Source: Reticulitermes speratus
Lineage: Eukaryota; Arthropoda; Insecta; Blattodea; Rhinotermitidae
Assembly: GCA_021186555.1 (NCBI GenBank)
Contig: JAJKFL010000002.1
Location: 1,992,501 to 2,056,500, forward strand
Reading direction: 5' to 3'
Length of the DNA: 64,000 bases
Shown here: one piece after another, positions 1 through 9,509 of the stretch
How the letters are laid out: the number at the start of each line of letters is the position of its first letter
How positions within the stretch are numbered: position 1 is the stretch's first letter
Notes under the pieces: model-generated
What the model saw: the letters and a program-made list of their open reading frames with translations, nothing else
What the model was told of the DNA's origin: nothing
Databases searched by the model: none
Position numbers and translations under genes: made by a program

Positions 1-181
1 GCGAGTTCTCCACAGTGTGCGATCTAGTGCTTCCTCTTTCAATTTCCAGTATCTTCTCTTTTCCTTAAGGTCATCCAGTAGCTGCTTACGTCTTCTCCCT
101 CGTCTTCCCGTCATTTCTATCCTTCCCTCTAACTTTCCTTCAATCACGTGTTTTAGAAGGCAGTTTCTACGCAAGATGTGA
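1..181 (-). mobile_element. 3' end of RTE-like LINE (family I), cut by window edge
   Basis: The reverse complement matches the C-terminal coding end of the intact LINE at 25506-28520 almost base for base: the stretch encoding HILRR...KHVIEGKLEG, the RGRRRK segment and the RTRFG end. The copy starts at the window edge and ends near 181, so it is 5'-truncated as is usual for LINEs. No host sequence is recognised in it. Confidence 0.9.
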
Positions 182-440
182 TTATATAAACTTTTTAACG
201 CTTAGCTGTGTTTCGTAGACTGTTTGAATCTAAAGGTCAAGGTGCTATGATAGTTCAAAGCGTCGGAATCTACTAGCACCAAGACTCAGGTCACATCCCA
301 GAAGGCCTGATATCTTATTTTCGTTTTTTATCGAAACACCCCCAGCTAACGAAGCGTGACTCGTCAGTCATGCCAATGAGGTCATTCAGAAACATGTTTT
401 GGGTCTCTTAAATATTTCAACATGACTAAAGCCCAAAGAG
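182..440. other. gene-free spacer
   Basis: Nothing coding is seen. The part around 285-315 resembles short pieces of the dispersed repeat found at 43080-43275 and 55310-55470 (shared phrase cacatcccagaag). Confidence 0.4.
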
Positions 441-701
441 GCCGATCGCAGTGGCCGCGCGGTCTAAGGCGTGGGTCTGTGGCCGTTCGCTTGGTAGGAT
501 TGCGGGTTCGAATCCTGGCGGAGGCATGGATGTCTGTCTGTTGTGATTGTTGTGTGTTGTCAGGTAGAGGTCTCTGCGTAGGGCTGATCACTCGTCCAGA
601 GGAGTCCTACCGAGTGTGGTGTGTCTGAGTGTGATCGTGAAGCCTCGAAAATTGAGGAGGCCCTGGCACACTAGGAGATGTTGCACCATGAAAAAAAAAA
701 C
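441..701 (+). mobile_element. tRNA-derived SINE, family A
   Basis: The 5' head is tRNA-like: an A-box-like stretch tggccgcgcggtctaagg and a perfect B box ggttcgaatcc, spaced as in a tRNA gene. The body (ggtagaggtctctgcg, ctcgtccagaggagtc, gatcgtgaagcctcg) recurs in at least five other copies in this window. It ends in an A-rich tail. The 3' part of this copy has diverged. Confidence 0.93.
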
Positions 702-909
702 CAAATATTTAAGTAGAGCTGCTTGCTCGTCTTGACCGCTGTGCCAGTAATTTTGCCCATTCAGTCGTTACTGGGTGTTCCAGAATAAAGTGCTGACACA
801 TTTGTCAGGGTCTAACAGGTAGGAGGTTAAAGAAGACTGGAAAAAAAAATTGCAAAATTGAGGTGTCCATCATTTGTACCCCCCCCCCCCAACAAATAAT
901 ATTCGGGTA

Positions 910-1215
910 ATCAAATAGAGGACGAGATGTGCGGGGCGTGTGACAAGTATGGTGGGGCGAAGAAACATTCACACAGGATTTTCGTGAAGAATCCTGAAGA
1001 AAAGAGATAATTTGGAAGAACCATCCGTAGATGGGAGAATAATATTAAAATTAATCTTACATAAATAATATGTAACGACGAGAACTTTATCAATTTGGCC
1101 GAAGAAGGACCAAGTGTGAGGCTTTTGTGAGAAGGGTAATGAATTTTTATGTTCCATGAAACGCCAAAAATGTCTCGACTAGCTGAGGAACTAGCAGCTT
1201 CTCAACAGTTACTAG
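910..1215 (+). mobile_element. degraded LINE 3' end (family II)
   Basis: A decayed sense-strand copy of the LINE end that is best preserved at 2520-2820. Remnants of the GHVARMG, RWEDNI and NAVMNL coding blocks survive (for example gatgggagaataatattaa) with many indels, and the downstream gactagctgaggaactagc tail is present. No frame is open. Confidence 0.65.
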
Positions 1216-1322
1216 GCTGCATGAAATTTAATTAATTAATTAATTGGTTAGTTAGATACATGGTTGGTTGGTTAGTCAGATCATTACTGTAATACAATGA
1301 GACACGCACAACTTTCTATATA

Positions 1323-1905
1323 CAGGCATACACAAAAGAATGGTGCAGTTTCAAAAAAGAATAAAAAATTTATTTCTCACCTTACACGGGCACAACATAC
1401 ACCGTCAGCGGCGGCAACTGTCCAAGTTTCTTATTTGGTAATTACAATCCTTCAATGTGTGCACCTGGGTCACACGACACACATCCACACGGTAATCAAA
1501 CTCATCCCAGACCCGGTGTAGCATGTCCGCTGTAATGGCCTGCAGTGCATGCGACCAGGACTCTTGCCTTTACACAAGCATCCAGTTTCTACAAACTGTC
1601 GGTACCACCTGCTTATGTTATTCTTGTGTGGTGCGTCTTTTTTAAACCGTGCACGAAACTCACGCTGCACTGTAATCACAGATCTGGACACCTCAAAACG
1701 TTGCACACAGAAAGCCTTCTCCTGCTGCAACGCCATCTTTGAAACTGGCCCCGCGGCCAGCAGTAAGCATGAGAAGCGAACTGCTGGTAGCGCATGAAAA
1801 ACTTGGACGTTGCCGCCGCTGACGGTGTATGTTGTGCCCGTGTAATATGAGACATAAATTTGTTATTCACTTTTGAAACCGCACCATTCTTTTGTGTATG
1901 CCCTG
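1323..1905 (-). mobile_element. mariner-like element with DUF4817-type ORF remnant, bounded by TIRs and TA
   Basis: The ends are inverted repeats starting caggcatacacaaaagaat / cagggcatacacaaaagaat. Both ends are flanked by TA (1321-1322 and 1906-1907), the target duplication of the Tc1/mariner superfamily. The inverted repeats extend inward past 80 bp. At about 583 bp it is too short for a full transposase, so it is internally deleted. The same termini define the 78-bp MITEs at 4118-4195 and 30221-30298. Confidence 0.85.
1435..1736 (-). pseudogene. internally deleted DUF4817 / mariner-type transposase remnant
   Basis: Reading on the minus strand from the ATG at 1736, about 60 residues match the helix-turn-helix domain (DUF4817) common in insect transposons: MALQQEKAFCVQRFE near the start, then VQREFRARFKKD, HKNNISRWYRQF and ETGCLCKGKSPGR. 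The reading then jumps to a different frame encoding ADMLHRVWDEFDYRVDVCR. After one more frame change it ends PGAHIEGL and a stop, which resembles the extreme C-terminus of these transposases. The catalytic DDE/D region between is missing. This is a dead, internally deleted copy. Domain naming is from family knowledge; the deletion and frame shifts are seen directly. Confidence 0.8.
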
Positions 1906-2519
1906 TACAAGTAACTTGTTTACCTTGGTAATTCGCACACAGACAGACAGACACAAAACACAACCCTGCGTTCCCTATTAGCGACACTGAACACGTGGAG
2001 TTCTCGCCAAGATCCAGCACAACTGTGTGTGTGTGTGTGTACAGCAAACGAGATACAAATTCTGAGAAGTAGGTCCCTAGGGGCAGGTGTTCTTAGCAAG
2101 TAGGTCACAAGGAATATGGGAGCTTACATGTGAAAGGCAGACGCAGCATGCGCAGAATTGAGATTACACGGATATTAGCTGTACTGCCTTCACATGCAGG
2201 TAACTTAGTAGACACGGCGTCTAGTGCATCAGCTTATGAATAGTAATGAGTATTGTGTGGGGCTTGGCAAATTACATATCGCAATATTTGTTTCACTTTG
2301 TAGTTAATTATATATATATATATATATATACAGGCCTGTTGTCGCTACTGTTTACATCAACCCCTCCCTGCAAATTAATATCTATAGTTCTATTATTATT
2401 TTAGCGCTGGAAGTGGTGAGCGGGATTCTGGCTAGGGTGAAATTATGTCTACTGACGTATATAGGTATACTATCTCACAAATATGTACTTGCTAATGTAC
2501 TAACTAACTAACTAACTAA
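1906..2519. other. gene-free spacer with short microsatellites
   Basis: Contains a (gt)n run at about 2023-2040 and a (ta)n run at about 2310-2331, then (ctaa)n at the edge of the next LINE fragment. No coding exon or RNA gene is seen. Confidence 0.5.
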
Positions 2520-2820
2520 CTCCATGTAGCACAGTCCTTCTTGAGAAGCTAACAGGTCGTCAGCTAGTCAAGAAATTCCCCGCGTTTTATGGAACCCGAA
2601 GGTTCATTACCGCATTCACAACAGCCCGCCACCTGTCCCTATCCTGAGCCATATCAATCCAGTCCATGTCCCCCCATCCCACTTCTTGAAGATCCATTTT
2701 AATATTATCCTCCCATCTACGCCTGGGTCTTCCAAGTGGTCTCCTTCCCTCAGGTTTCCCCACCAAAACCTGTATGCACCTCTCACCCATACGTGCTACA
2801 TGCCCCGCCCACGTCATTCT
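2500..2820 (-). mobile_element. LINE 3' end, family II
   Basis: The minus strand encodes the C-terminal tail of a non-LTR reverse transcriptase: [53 protein letters not shown] and [11 protein letters not shown]. It is followed by the characteristic aatttcttgactagctgac tail and a (gtta)n simple repeat at its 3' terminus (plus-strand left end). It is 5'-truncated. It has the best preserved protein tail of about eight copies in the window. Confidence 0.9.
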
Positions 2821-3092
2821 TACTTGCTAATGTACAGATAATTTGAATCAAAATTTCTATCGGGGTAAATATAACGTTTCGGTAAGTTCGACTGATCAGA
2901 CTCAGACAATTCTGTTCCGTGCCCCAAAGGGTACGGGTCATACAATACATATGTTTATCAAAATCAGAAATTTCAATTTTCATAGACATAACTCTATAAT
3001 AATTTTATAACTGAATAATAATTTTATAAGAATAATATTTTTGTATCTCTATAGTTGTGACTCATCTTAATGAGATGTTATAATCAAAAATG

Positions 3093-3352
3093 TGCCGATC
3101 CCAGTGGCCGTGCGGTTTAAAGGCGTTGGTCTACGGCCGCTCGCTTACTAGGATTGCGGGTTCGAATCCCGCCTAGGCATGGATGTCTGTCTGTTGTGAG
3201 TGTTGTGTGTTGTCAGGTAGAGGTCTCTGCGACGGGCTGATCACTCGTCCAGAGGAGTCCTACCGAGTGTGGTGTGTCTGAGTGTGATCGTGAAGCCTCG
3301 AAAAATGAGGCGGCCTAGGCCCTCAAGGGGCTGTCGAGTCATTGAAAAAAAA
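3093..3352 (+). mobile_element. tRNA-derived SINE, family A
   Basis: Same head and body as the copy at 441, with B box ggttcgaatcc, ending in ctgtcgagtcattgaaaaaa. A short candidate target duplication aaaaatgt lies on both sides (3085-3092 and about 3358-3365); its A-richness makes it weak. Confidence 0.93.
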
Positions 3353-3975
3353 AGTAAAAAATGTTACTTTGTAAGTGCATAAGTTTATTTCAGACAAAAT
3401 TTGCTTCCGTGAGTGGAAAAAAATTCCACTTCAGCCACAGTTCTCTGAGACTTGAGACCATTCTGACGGTAAGACGACTCTCAAACAAAGTCCAATGTCA
3501 GCCCCCCTCCCCCCTACCTGCATAAATATCAAATTCACCTACTTTGCATTACATGCCGCCGTATGGTCCATATTTTCTTCGCTTTATTGGCAATTTGGGA
3601 TTAAGTCAATTATTGTTTGTATTCTAAGCGCTAAGTATTAAATTTGCTGTTTAACGTGTCACGTGTGCGAGTACTCTCGAGCTAGTGCAGCAGTGAACCA
3701 CAGTAGCTCCACGGATTGTAGTCATCAGAGTCATCAGAGTCATCAGCTCACACACCTCAGCTTTCACACGTTCACCGTTATAGCGAGCTTTCCTTTGGTA
3801 ACACGCGGGAACGTAAAAGCACGTACATATTACGTAGTAAATGTACATATATACTATAATAAAGTAAAGCACGTATATATAAAGTTACTATTTTTAACAT
3901 ATTTATGAAAAAAAATAAAAACATACATAAAATAAATGTTTTAAAAGTAAATACAAAGTAGGGGTTTTCCAAAAA
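3353..3975. other. gene-free spacer
   Basis: A/T-rich sequence with a short tcatcagag tandem at about 3720-3745. The small open frames here have no recognisable domain. Nothing else is seen. Confidence 0.4.
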
Positions 3976-4021
3976 TTAAATCAATATCTGGCCAAACACG
4001 ACGAATTATATTTATTATATA

Positions 4022-4062
4022 GAACTACATGTTTCGACCTATCTCAGGTCTTCCTCAGGTTC
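4022..4062 (-). ncRNA. hammerhead-ribozyme-like motif, E-1 left arm
   Basis: On the minus strand: stem I GAAC/GTTC (4 of 4 pairs), core CTGAGGA (a CUGANGA box with N7=G), one extra A, stem II GACCT-gagat-AGGTC, then GAAA, palindromic stem III ACATGT, and cleavage-site dinucleotide TA. Topology is type I. The extra base after the core is not in textbook hammerheads, so activity is unproven. Confidence 0.65.
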
Positions 4063-4072
4063 ACATTTGGAT

Positions 4073-4113
4073 GAACCTGAGGAAGACCTGAGATAGGTCG
4101 AAACATGTAGATC
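4073..4113 (+). ncRNA. hammerhead-ribozyme-like motif, E-1 right arm
   Basis: Inverted twin of the motif at 4022-4062, with the same core CTGAGGA, stem II and GAAACATGTA. Stem I is GAAC/GATC with one mismatch, so this arm looks slightly decayed. Confidence 0.6.
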
Positions 4114-4117
4114 TATA

Positions 4118-4195
4118 CAGGGCATACACAAAAGAATGGTACGGTTTTAATAGCGTTCACTATTAAAACAGCACCATTCTTTTGTGTATGCCCTG
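4118..4195. mobile_element. 78-bp MITE of the DUF4817 element
   Basis: An almost perfect palindrome made of two terminal inverted repeats (cagggcatacacaaaagaat...) around a tagcgttcacta centre. It is flanked by TA on the left and CA on the right (one mutated base). Its ends match the element at 1323-1905, so the same transposase family could have moved it. Confidence 0.85.
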
Positions 4196-4284
4196 CATAA
4201 TAAATACAATTTAGTTGTGTCTGGAAATATATTGATTTAATTCTTGTATTATTAACAACAAAAGTTTTTTTTCTCCTTAACTAA

Positions 4285-4582
4285 GAATTAGATGGGCGGA
4301 GCGTGTAGCACGTATGGGGAAAAGGAGAGGTGCATAAGGTGGGAAAACCTGAAGAAAATGTAGCACTTAGAAGACATATAGCATAGAGAGGATAATATTC
4401 AAAATGGATACCCAAGATATTTGAGAGGCCGCGGACTGTAGTGATCTGGCTCGTAACAGGGAGAAGCAGCGGGTGTTGTGAGCGCGGTAATGAACCATCG
4501 GATTACATAAAGTGCGGGGAATTTCTTGACTACCTAAGGAAATATTAGCTGGTCAAGAAAGACTCTGCTCCATGTATTTCAC
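4285..4582 (+). mobile_element. degraded LINE 3' end (family II)
   Basis: A sense-strand relic of the same LINE tail: gatgggcggagcgtgtagca (RWAEHVA block), ggataatattcaaaatgg (DNIKM block), gagcgcggtaatgaaccatc (SAVMNH block), then ggggaatttcttgactac. Many indels; no coding capacity. Confidence 0.75.
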
Positions 4583-4688
4583 ACTGTTGCCACCGTGCAT
4601 CTTCGTAATATTAAATTAAGTTATAAACCAACCGATGCACACTAAAACCACTTTTAAGTAGCTTTATTATAAATTGTTAAAATTGTAA

Positions 4689-4727
4689 CCCTACACGTGT
4701 TTCGATCCTAGGATCATCGTCAGGGGG
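4689..4727 (-). ncRNA. hammerhead-ribozyme-like motif, E-2 left arm
   Basis: Minus-strand core CTGACGA (N7=C), one extra T, stem II GATC-ctag-GATC, GAAA, palindromic stem III ACACGTGT, cleavage dinucleotide TA. Stem I is C-rich against GGG, with one base lost on the 3' side. Confidence 0.6.
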
Positions 4728-5189
4728 TTTATTGCTAAAAGCTACAGTCACTTCAACACATGATTTAAAATATTCTATCAGCACTTTGAAACATAAGTTA
4801 AAATCTTGTAAAAAGATTCTCTAAAAGTTGTAAAATTATAAAAGCACTGTAGTTGGTAGATTGTGGAACTCACCGTAGTACCGTAGTACTCCACCGTAGT
4901 ACTCCTCACCGCACAACACGTAGTACATCGCTCCACCAGTACTGAGGAGTACTAAGGAGTACTCCTCGTACCCTCACCGCACAACACGTAGTACACTCCG
5001 CTCCACTCAAAAACATTTCATATGCTTTTAATACCACACGCCAGCAGTTCCACAATCTACCATCTACAGTGCTTTTGTAATTTTACAACTTTTAGCGAAT
5101 CTTTTTACAAGATTTTAACTTATGTTTCAAAGTGCTGATAGAATGTTTTAAATCATGTGTTGAAGTGACAGTAGCTTTTAGCAATAAAC

Positions 5190-5229
5190 CCCCCTGACGA
5201 TGATCCTAGGATCGAAACACGTGTAGGGG
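5190..5229 (+). ncRNA. hammerhead-ribozyme-like motif, E-2 right arm
   Basis: Stem I CCCC (5190-5193) with GGGG (5226-5229), core CTGACGA (5194-5200), extra T, stem II GATC-ctag-GATC, GAAA, stem III ACACGTGT, then TA. All three stems pair. Confidence 0.68.
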
Positions 5230-5310
5230 TACAATTTTAACAATTTTATAATAAAGCTACTTAAAAGTGGTTTTAGTGTGCATCGGTTGGTTATAACTTA
5301 ATTTAATCTG

Positions 5311-5763
5311 CTCCATGTAGTTACATGGTTGAGTTCAGTTAGTGCTTCTTAACTGGTTGTTCCACTGAAGGCACTGAAGGGTTGCTAAATACAACCGGAA
5401 GTCATTCATGCCTTGCTACAAGCTTCATATTCAGTGAGAAGCTTCTCGACACCTTTGCGAATGAGTAGTTAAAGTGATTTTCGAACAAAAAAAAAGTGTT
5501 TTATTGCACTTCCGGTCTATTCCACTCACATTAAAACCGCTAGAAGATCCCCAAATATTTTTGGCCAAAAACATTTTTCGCCCTTGAGTCTAAACGCTGC
5601 ATCGGATACGTCGTCATAAAACATGACCTTACCATTGACCTTCACAAAACAATGTCATATTGAATTTTAAAACAAACCCTAATCGTTTTGCAAAATTTTC
5701 TACGTGTAAATTCAAAATATGGCAATTCAAGTCTATTATCGTATTCAGAAAACATTTTCCTCT
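5311..5763. other. gene-free spacer
   Basis: Low-complexity A/T-rich sequence. The first bases repeat the LINE family II phrase ctgctccatgtag (5310-5322), suggesting E-2 inserted into an older LINE copy. Nothing else is seen. Confidence 0.4.
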
Positions 5764-5847
5764 TAAATTAAGTTTCAGACCAATTGATGCACCCTAAAAC
5801 CAATTTTATTGTAGCTTTATTATAATTGTTAAAATTGTTAAAATTAT

Positions 5848-5889
5848 ACCCCTACACGTGTTTCGATCCTAGGATCATCGTCAGGGGGT
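5848..5889 (-). ncRNA. hammerhead-ribozyme-like motif, E-3 left arm
   Basis: Minus strand: stem I ACCCC/GGGGT (5 of 5 pairs), core CTGACGA, extra T, stem II GATC-ctag-GATC, GAAA, stem III ACACGTGT, TA. One of the best preserved copies. Confidence 0.7.
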
Positions 5890-6080
5890 TTTTGCTGAAA
5901 GCTACTGTCACTTCAATCACGTGATTTTAAATAGTCTAACGCACATTAAAACTTATATATTATAGGTTAAAATCTTGTTAAAAGTTTTGTTAATAGTTGT
6001 ATAATAGTTGTAAAAGTATTGTGACAGTTGATTGTAATTGTAAAACCATGTGATTGAAGTGACAGTAGCTTTCAGCAAAA

Positions 6081-6122
6081 ACCCCCTGACGATGATCCTA
6101 GGATCGAAACACGTGTAGGGGT
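6081..6122 (+). ncRNA. hammerhead-ribozyme-like motif, E-3 right arm
   Basis: Stem I ACCCC (6081-6085) with GGGGT (6118-6122), core CTGACGA (6086-6092), extra T, stem II GATC-ctag-GATC, GAAA, palindromic ACACGTGT, TA. A perfect mirror of 5848-5889. Confidence 0.72.
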
Positions 6123-6319
6123 ATAATTTTAACAATTTTAACAATTACAATAAAGCTACAATAAAAGTGGTTTTAGTGTGCATCAGTTGGGCTGATAACT
6201 TAATTTAATATGACGAAGATGCACGGTGTCAACAGTGTGAAATTTTCCTCTTGTTTCGCTAATATGGTACACGTTCGAACCCCCTTTGATATCTCGCATA
6301 CCGAATTTGGGTTTGTGAA

Positions 6320-6352
6320 CTATTAAAATCGCACATCTTGTATGCCCTGTAT
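6320..6352. mobile_element. half-MITE remnant
   Basis: The phrase actattaaaatcgcacatct followed by tgtatgccctgta is one arm of the 78-bp MITE with a small internal deletion. The other arm is missing. Confidence 0.55.
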
Positions 6353-6624
6353 ACGACGCCACATTAAATGGCACATATGGCGAGCGGTTTGTCAGAAAGA
6401 GACGCCGTGTCGACCTTCATGTCGCGTTCGTTTTATACGCCACCGATATAGACCAAAGTGAATTTAACGGCCAATATTTAGTGCCAACACTCAGCACAAG
6501 ATGTCATCACAATCCCTGGAATAGTTTCTTGATATTACAAATAGGTACTGCAGGAGTCAAAATAGCCAAACCCCCTCAATATTATTTTTTTTTAGTCGCC
6601 CTCTTCTACCTACTCCGGTTTTCC

Positions 6625-6777
6625 CGTTTAAGTGTCGAGGTTCTAATTCCTTTTGATCACACTGAGAGACACACCACAGTTGGTAGGATTCCTCTAGACT
6701 AGGGATCGGCTTGTCGCAGAGGCCTCTACCTGACGACAACTTACAACACTCACAACAGACAAACATCCATGCCCCCG
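6625..6777 (-). mobile_element. partial, diverged SINE family A
   Basis: The reverse complement carries the SINE A body (catggatgtttgtctgttgt, ggtagaggcctctgcgac, gtgtgtctctcagtgtgatc) but lacks the tRNA-like head and the 3' tail. More diverged than the other copies, hence older. Confidence 0.8.
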
Positions 6778-7112
6778 GTGGTTTTTCTTTTGTGCCTGTC
6801 CGGGTTTTTTTCCCCCTTTGATCCATTTTTGTACTGTTTAAATCCTTTCGTCCTTCATGTCACTTTACGTTCCATGCTACCGTCCTTACAACAAACACAA
6901 CACAAAACATCCATGCCCCCAAAAATATTTGTCGCTTACGTCATATCATGTCTTCAAGCCGACTAACAAGCAGCATGTACTGCTATATGACTCTCACACA
7001 AATTACGTACAGACTGACGATAAGTAAATAAAGTTATGTGTCTCTACATTTTGGAAGTCATTTTTGTGACCTGCGTAACCCTTCAATCAATACCAGATTA
7101 TTTCATACAAGT

Positions 7113-7372
7113 TTTTTTTTTCAATGGCTCGAAAACCCCTTGGGGGCCTAGGCCGCCTCATTTTTCGAGGCTTCACGATCACACTCAGACACACCACACT
7201 CGGTAGGACTCCTCTGGACGAGTGATCAGCCCGTCGCAGAGACCTCTACCTGACAACACACAACACTCACAACAGACAGACATCCATGCCCTAGGCGGGA
7301 TTCGAACCCACAATCCCAGTAAACGAACGGCTGTAGACCCACGCCTTAGACCGCACGGCCACTGGGATCGGC
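7113..7372 (-). mobile_element. tRNA-derived SINE, family A
   Basis: A complete copy in reverse: poly-T at the left, body, then B box (ggattcgaacccac) and A box near the right end at gccgatcccagtgg. Little diverged from the copies at 3093 and 19944. Confidence 0.93.
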
Positions 7373-7589
7373 TTTCTTACAAGTAACTGGAGGGAAAATA
7401 CAATAAACTGGTCATATTTTGCTTTTAAATTGACATAGACAAATGTCGTTTCCATGGTACTTTGCTTCTGTATGGAGTGTCTAGCTGCCTTCGCCAGACA
7501 TAATTGTGTGTCTCCGATTTGCAACTGGTGACAACAACAAAAAATGATCAGCTGTGTAAAAAGGTCTTTGCTCTGTGATATGATGCTGG

Positions 7590-7720
7590 CTCTACGGACT
7601 TTCGACGTTTCAAGGAGCCTACAGGTTTCGAACCTCGATAAACATGAAGATGAAGAAAACGGGATCCTTCGAAACGTCGGGAACAGATTGCCTATTGAGT
7701 CACACTGAAGAAGGGAGTCC
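7590..7720. repeat. decayed foldback with a gaaacgtcgg module
   Basis: Contains cgacgtttcaagg near 7598 and the near-inverse ccttcgaaacgtcggg near 7666. The gaaacgtcgg module recurs in the foldback at 33742-33823. It may be a decayed relative of the hammerhead palindromes; the core cannot be reconstructed here. Confidence 0.35.
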
Positions 7721-7788
7721 TCAGCTCTACCGATATAAAAACCTCTAACTCGCTCTCCGTTAATTAAAACTTGTTCCCCCAAACAGAG

Positions 7789-8091
7789 GATGTACGCGGT
7801 GGCGCAGTTGGTTGAGGCACTGCGCTACAAGCCGGAAGGTCGCGGGTTCGATTCCCGATGGTGTCATTGGGATTTTTTTATTGACATAATCCTTTCGGTT
7901 GCACTATGGCCCTGGGGTCGACTCAGCCTCTAACAGAAATGAGTACCAGGAGTATTTCCTGGGGGGTAAAGGTAGCCGGTGCGTAGGGCTGACAACCTTA
8001 CCACCAACATGGCCCGATTGTCTAGAAATATGTGAGCCTTAACCTCCTGGAACCCTAAGGGCCTGTCCAGGCCTGTAATGGGATTGCTTTA
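7789..8091 (+). mobile_element. tRNA-derived SINE, family B, with target duplication
   Basis: tRNA-like head tacgcggtggcgcagttggt with A box, B box gggttcgattccc, then a body ending cctgtaatgggattgcttta. The 12-bp target duplication ccccaaacagag lies at 7777-7788 and 8092-8103. This fixes the limits of the insertion, with one to three bases of ambiguity because the SINE itself ends in cc. Confidence 0.93.
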
Positions 8092-8103
8092 CCCCAAACA
8101 GAG

Positions 8104-8509
8104 CCCTACAACGTATCGTGATAATTGTATCGATATTAAGGAAGTCTATTATGTGGAACACGTCAGTTCCGGATAGCGCCTTCAGTCAGGCAATATTATA
8201 GCACTATGAATCGTCAGGTTTCGATATCAGAGTAGGTGTGAGGTGGATTTTGAAACCAGTTAGGCTGAGCTGCATATCAGAAAGCAATATCGTGACGTGA
8301 TATGTGCGAACATGTCACGTGTTATGAATTTGATAAAGACATAGGAACAGTGTTCGATTTCGTATTATATGAGATTAGAAACTGTCTCGTATTTCGTGAG
8401 CACACACTACAGGATGTTTCAAAAAAAGGGTACTGAGGGGATTATATGCAACCGAAAGCACAGGAATGACAAAATGATTCAGGAATTTGTACAGTGAGAT
8501 GTTTCATCA
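8104..8509. other. gene-free spacer
   Basis: No coding exon seen. The phrase acaggatgtttcaaaaaaag at about 8411-8430 is reminiscent of a mariner terminus, but no partner end was found. Confidence 0.35.
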
Positions 8510-8700
8510 AATTTTATTACAGGACTGTGAGTTGGGTGGGGCATGTAGCACGTATATGAGATAGTTTGAGTTTGAAAAGCTACAGAAAACATAACACGGG
8601 GGATGACTAAGGATAGGTGGAGATAATATTACATAGGGTGGGCAGGTAGAAAGTAGATTCTTCTGACTCAGAAAAAGCAAAATTAGGGAGGATAGAAACA
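8510..8700 (+). mobile_element. degraded LINE 3' end (family II)
   Basis: Sense relic with gagttgggtggggcatgtag (RWVGHVA block), aggtggagataatattacat (RWRDNI block) and a decayed tail. Extensive indels. Confidence 0.65.
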
Positions 8701-8994
8701 CCAACTCACCACTTCCATACTGATAAATTCTATGGAAGAACTGGAGCGCCCAGACACGCAAGAAACACCTAGCCTTTTTAAGGTTAATTACAGCATTTAA
8801 AAAGAAAACGCCACTGGTCCTTATGCTGAGGACGACGGACTTAACAGTCAGGAACGTCGGAATTAGTGTTCAATGCGACACGAAAAACTGTTAAAATAGC
8901 AGTCATAAGAATAAAAAATTAATTCAAAAGCATAAAAGGCATAATAGTTTGTTTTAGTAAGATGCAAAAATTTTTCTCCAAGCACAAACTGCAT

Positions 8995-9190
8995 GAACGC
9001 AGTCAGCCTCACTTAACGGAAGACAAAGATTGACTGAGCTGAGAGCGATCTGCAAAGTAGGTGTAGTGTGAGAAGACGGCCAGCCAGGCACGTTGTCTCA
9101 TCCCGATTCTTCGGAACAAGTCACGAAAGGTATAAAATGTTATTAAAATGGGTGGTCACGAAAGATTGAAATCCCGAAATTCGGAACCCT
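8995..9190 (+). repeat. dispersed repeat, unclassified
   Basis: Shares scattered blocks with 54385-54590 on the same strand (gagctgagag, gaagacggcc/gaagccgact, catcc, ccagtcacgaa-like, ttgaaatcc). Both copies have drifted. No protein frame or inverted ends were recognised, so the class is unknown. Confidence 0.5.
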
Positions 9191-9373
9191 ACTATATATC
9201 TATTGAAAAACACGAACAACGCATTTCATGACGAAATGTTATGCAGCCACCACTTCCCCTCCCCCCCCCTCCCCTCCAGGCTCCAGGCTTGGCACAGCGT
9301 TGCAACATGTTCAAGGAAATAGGTCACATTTCCCGTTAAAGCACTGAAGCCCTCAATTTTACAGCTACTCCAT

Positions 9374-9508
9374 TTATTCATCCATTCATTCATTCTGTAA
9401 TCTGTCTTATGACAGGTCCGTAGCCTCTTCCAAAGCGAGTTCTCCACAGGGTACGATCTAGTGCTTCCTCTTTCAATTTACAGTATCTTCTCTTTTCCTT
9501 AAGGTCTA
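9374..9508 (-). mobile_element. short 3' fragment of RTE-like LINE (family I)
   Basis: The reverse complement matches the last 130 bases of the LINE at 25120-28530, from ccttaaggaaaagagaagat to the ctacggacctgtc end, followed by the (gaat)n tail. A 5'-truncated insertion. Confidence 0.9.
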
Positions 9509-9509
9509 A

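Larger units (their letters stand above)
3978..4245. mobile_element. palindromic hammerhead-bearing element E-1
   Basis: Two inverted arms meet near 4066. Each contains a hammerhead-like motif pointing outward. Beyond the motifs both arms continue with related A/T-rich sequence ending in ...atattgatttaat. The right arm is interrupted by a 78-bp MITE (4118-4195) inserted at TA; removing it restores the match to the left arm. The single arm at 30370-30480 belongs to the same family. Confidence 0.7.
4583..5310. mobile_element. palindromic hammerhead-bearing element E-2
   Basis: A long inverted repeat with arms 4583-4880 and 5045-5310 around a G/C-richer centre (4880-5040) that has its own repeats of gtagtac and cacaacacgtagtac. 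Each arm carries a hammerhead-like motif. The left terminus (caccgtgcatc, 4591-4601) can pair with gatgcac (4634-4640) as a terminal hairpin. Related to E-3 in arm sequence. No protein frame is inside. Confidence 0.75.
5764..6245. mobile_element. palindromic hammerhead-bearing element E-3
   Basis: Inverted arms 5764-5935 and 6045-6245 related to E-2. The right end shows the full terminal hairpin: gtgcatc (6178-6184), a loop starting agttggg, gatgcac (6218-6224), then ggtg. The left end is truncated before its hairpin partner. Internal spacer about 100 bp, no ORF. Confidence 0.75.

Noticed and set aside
441..560. A tRNA gene at the head of the SINE A copies
   Set aside because: A and B boxes are present, but the acceptor stem does not close and the same head is followed by a constant SINE body in six places. 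It is a retroposon promoter, not a tRNA gene.
4583..6245. E-2 and E-3 as ordinary DNA-transposon MITEs
   Set aside because: They have no short target duplication with matching end repeats in the usual sense, and arms differ in outer length. The covarying hammerhead and terminal hairpin fit an RNA-based (Penelope-like or retrozyme-like) origin better, although this is not proven.
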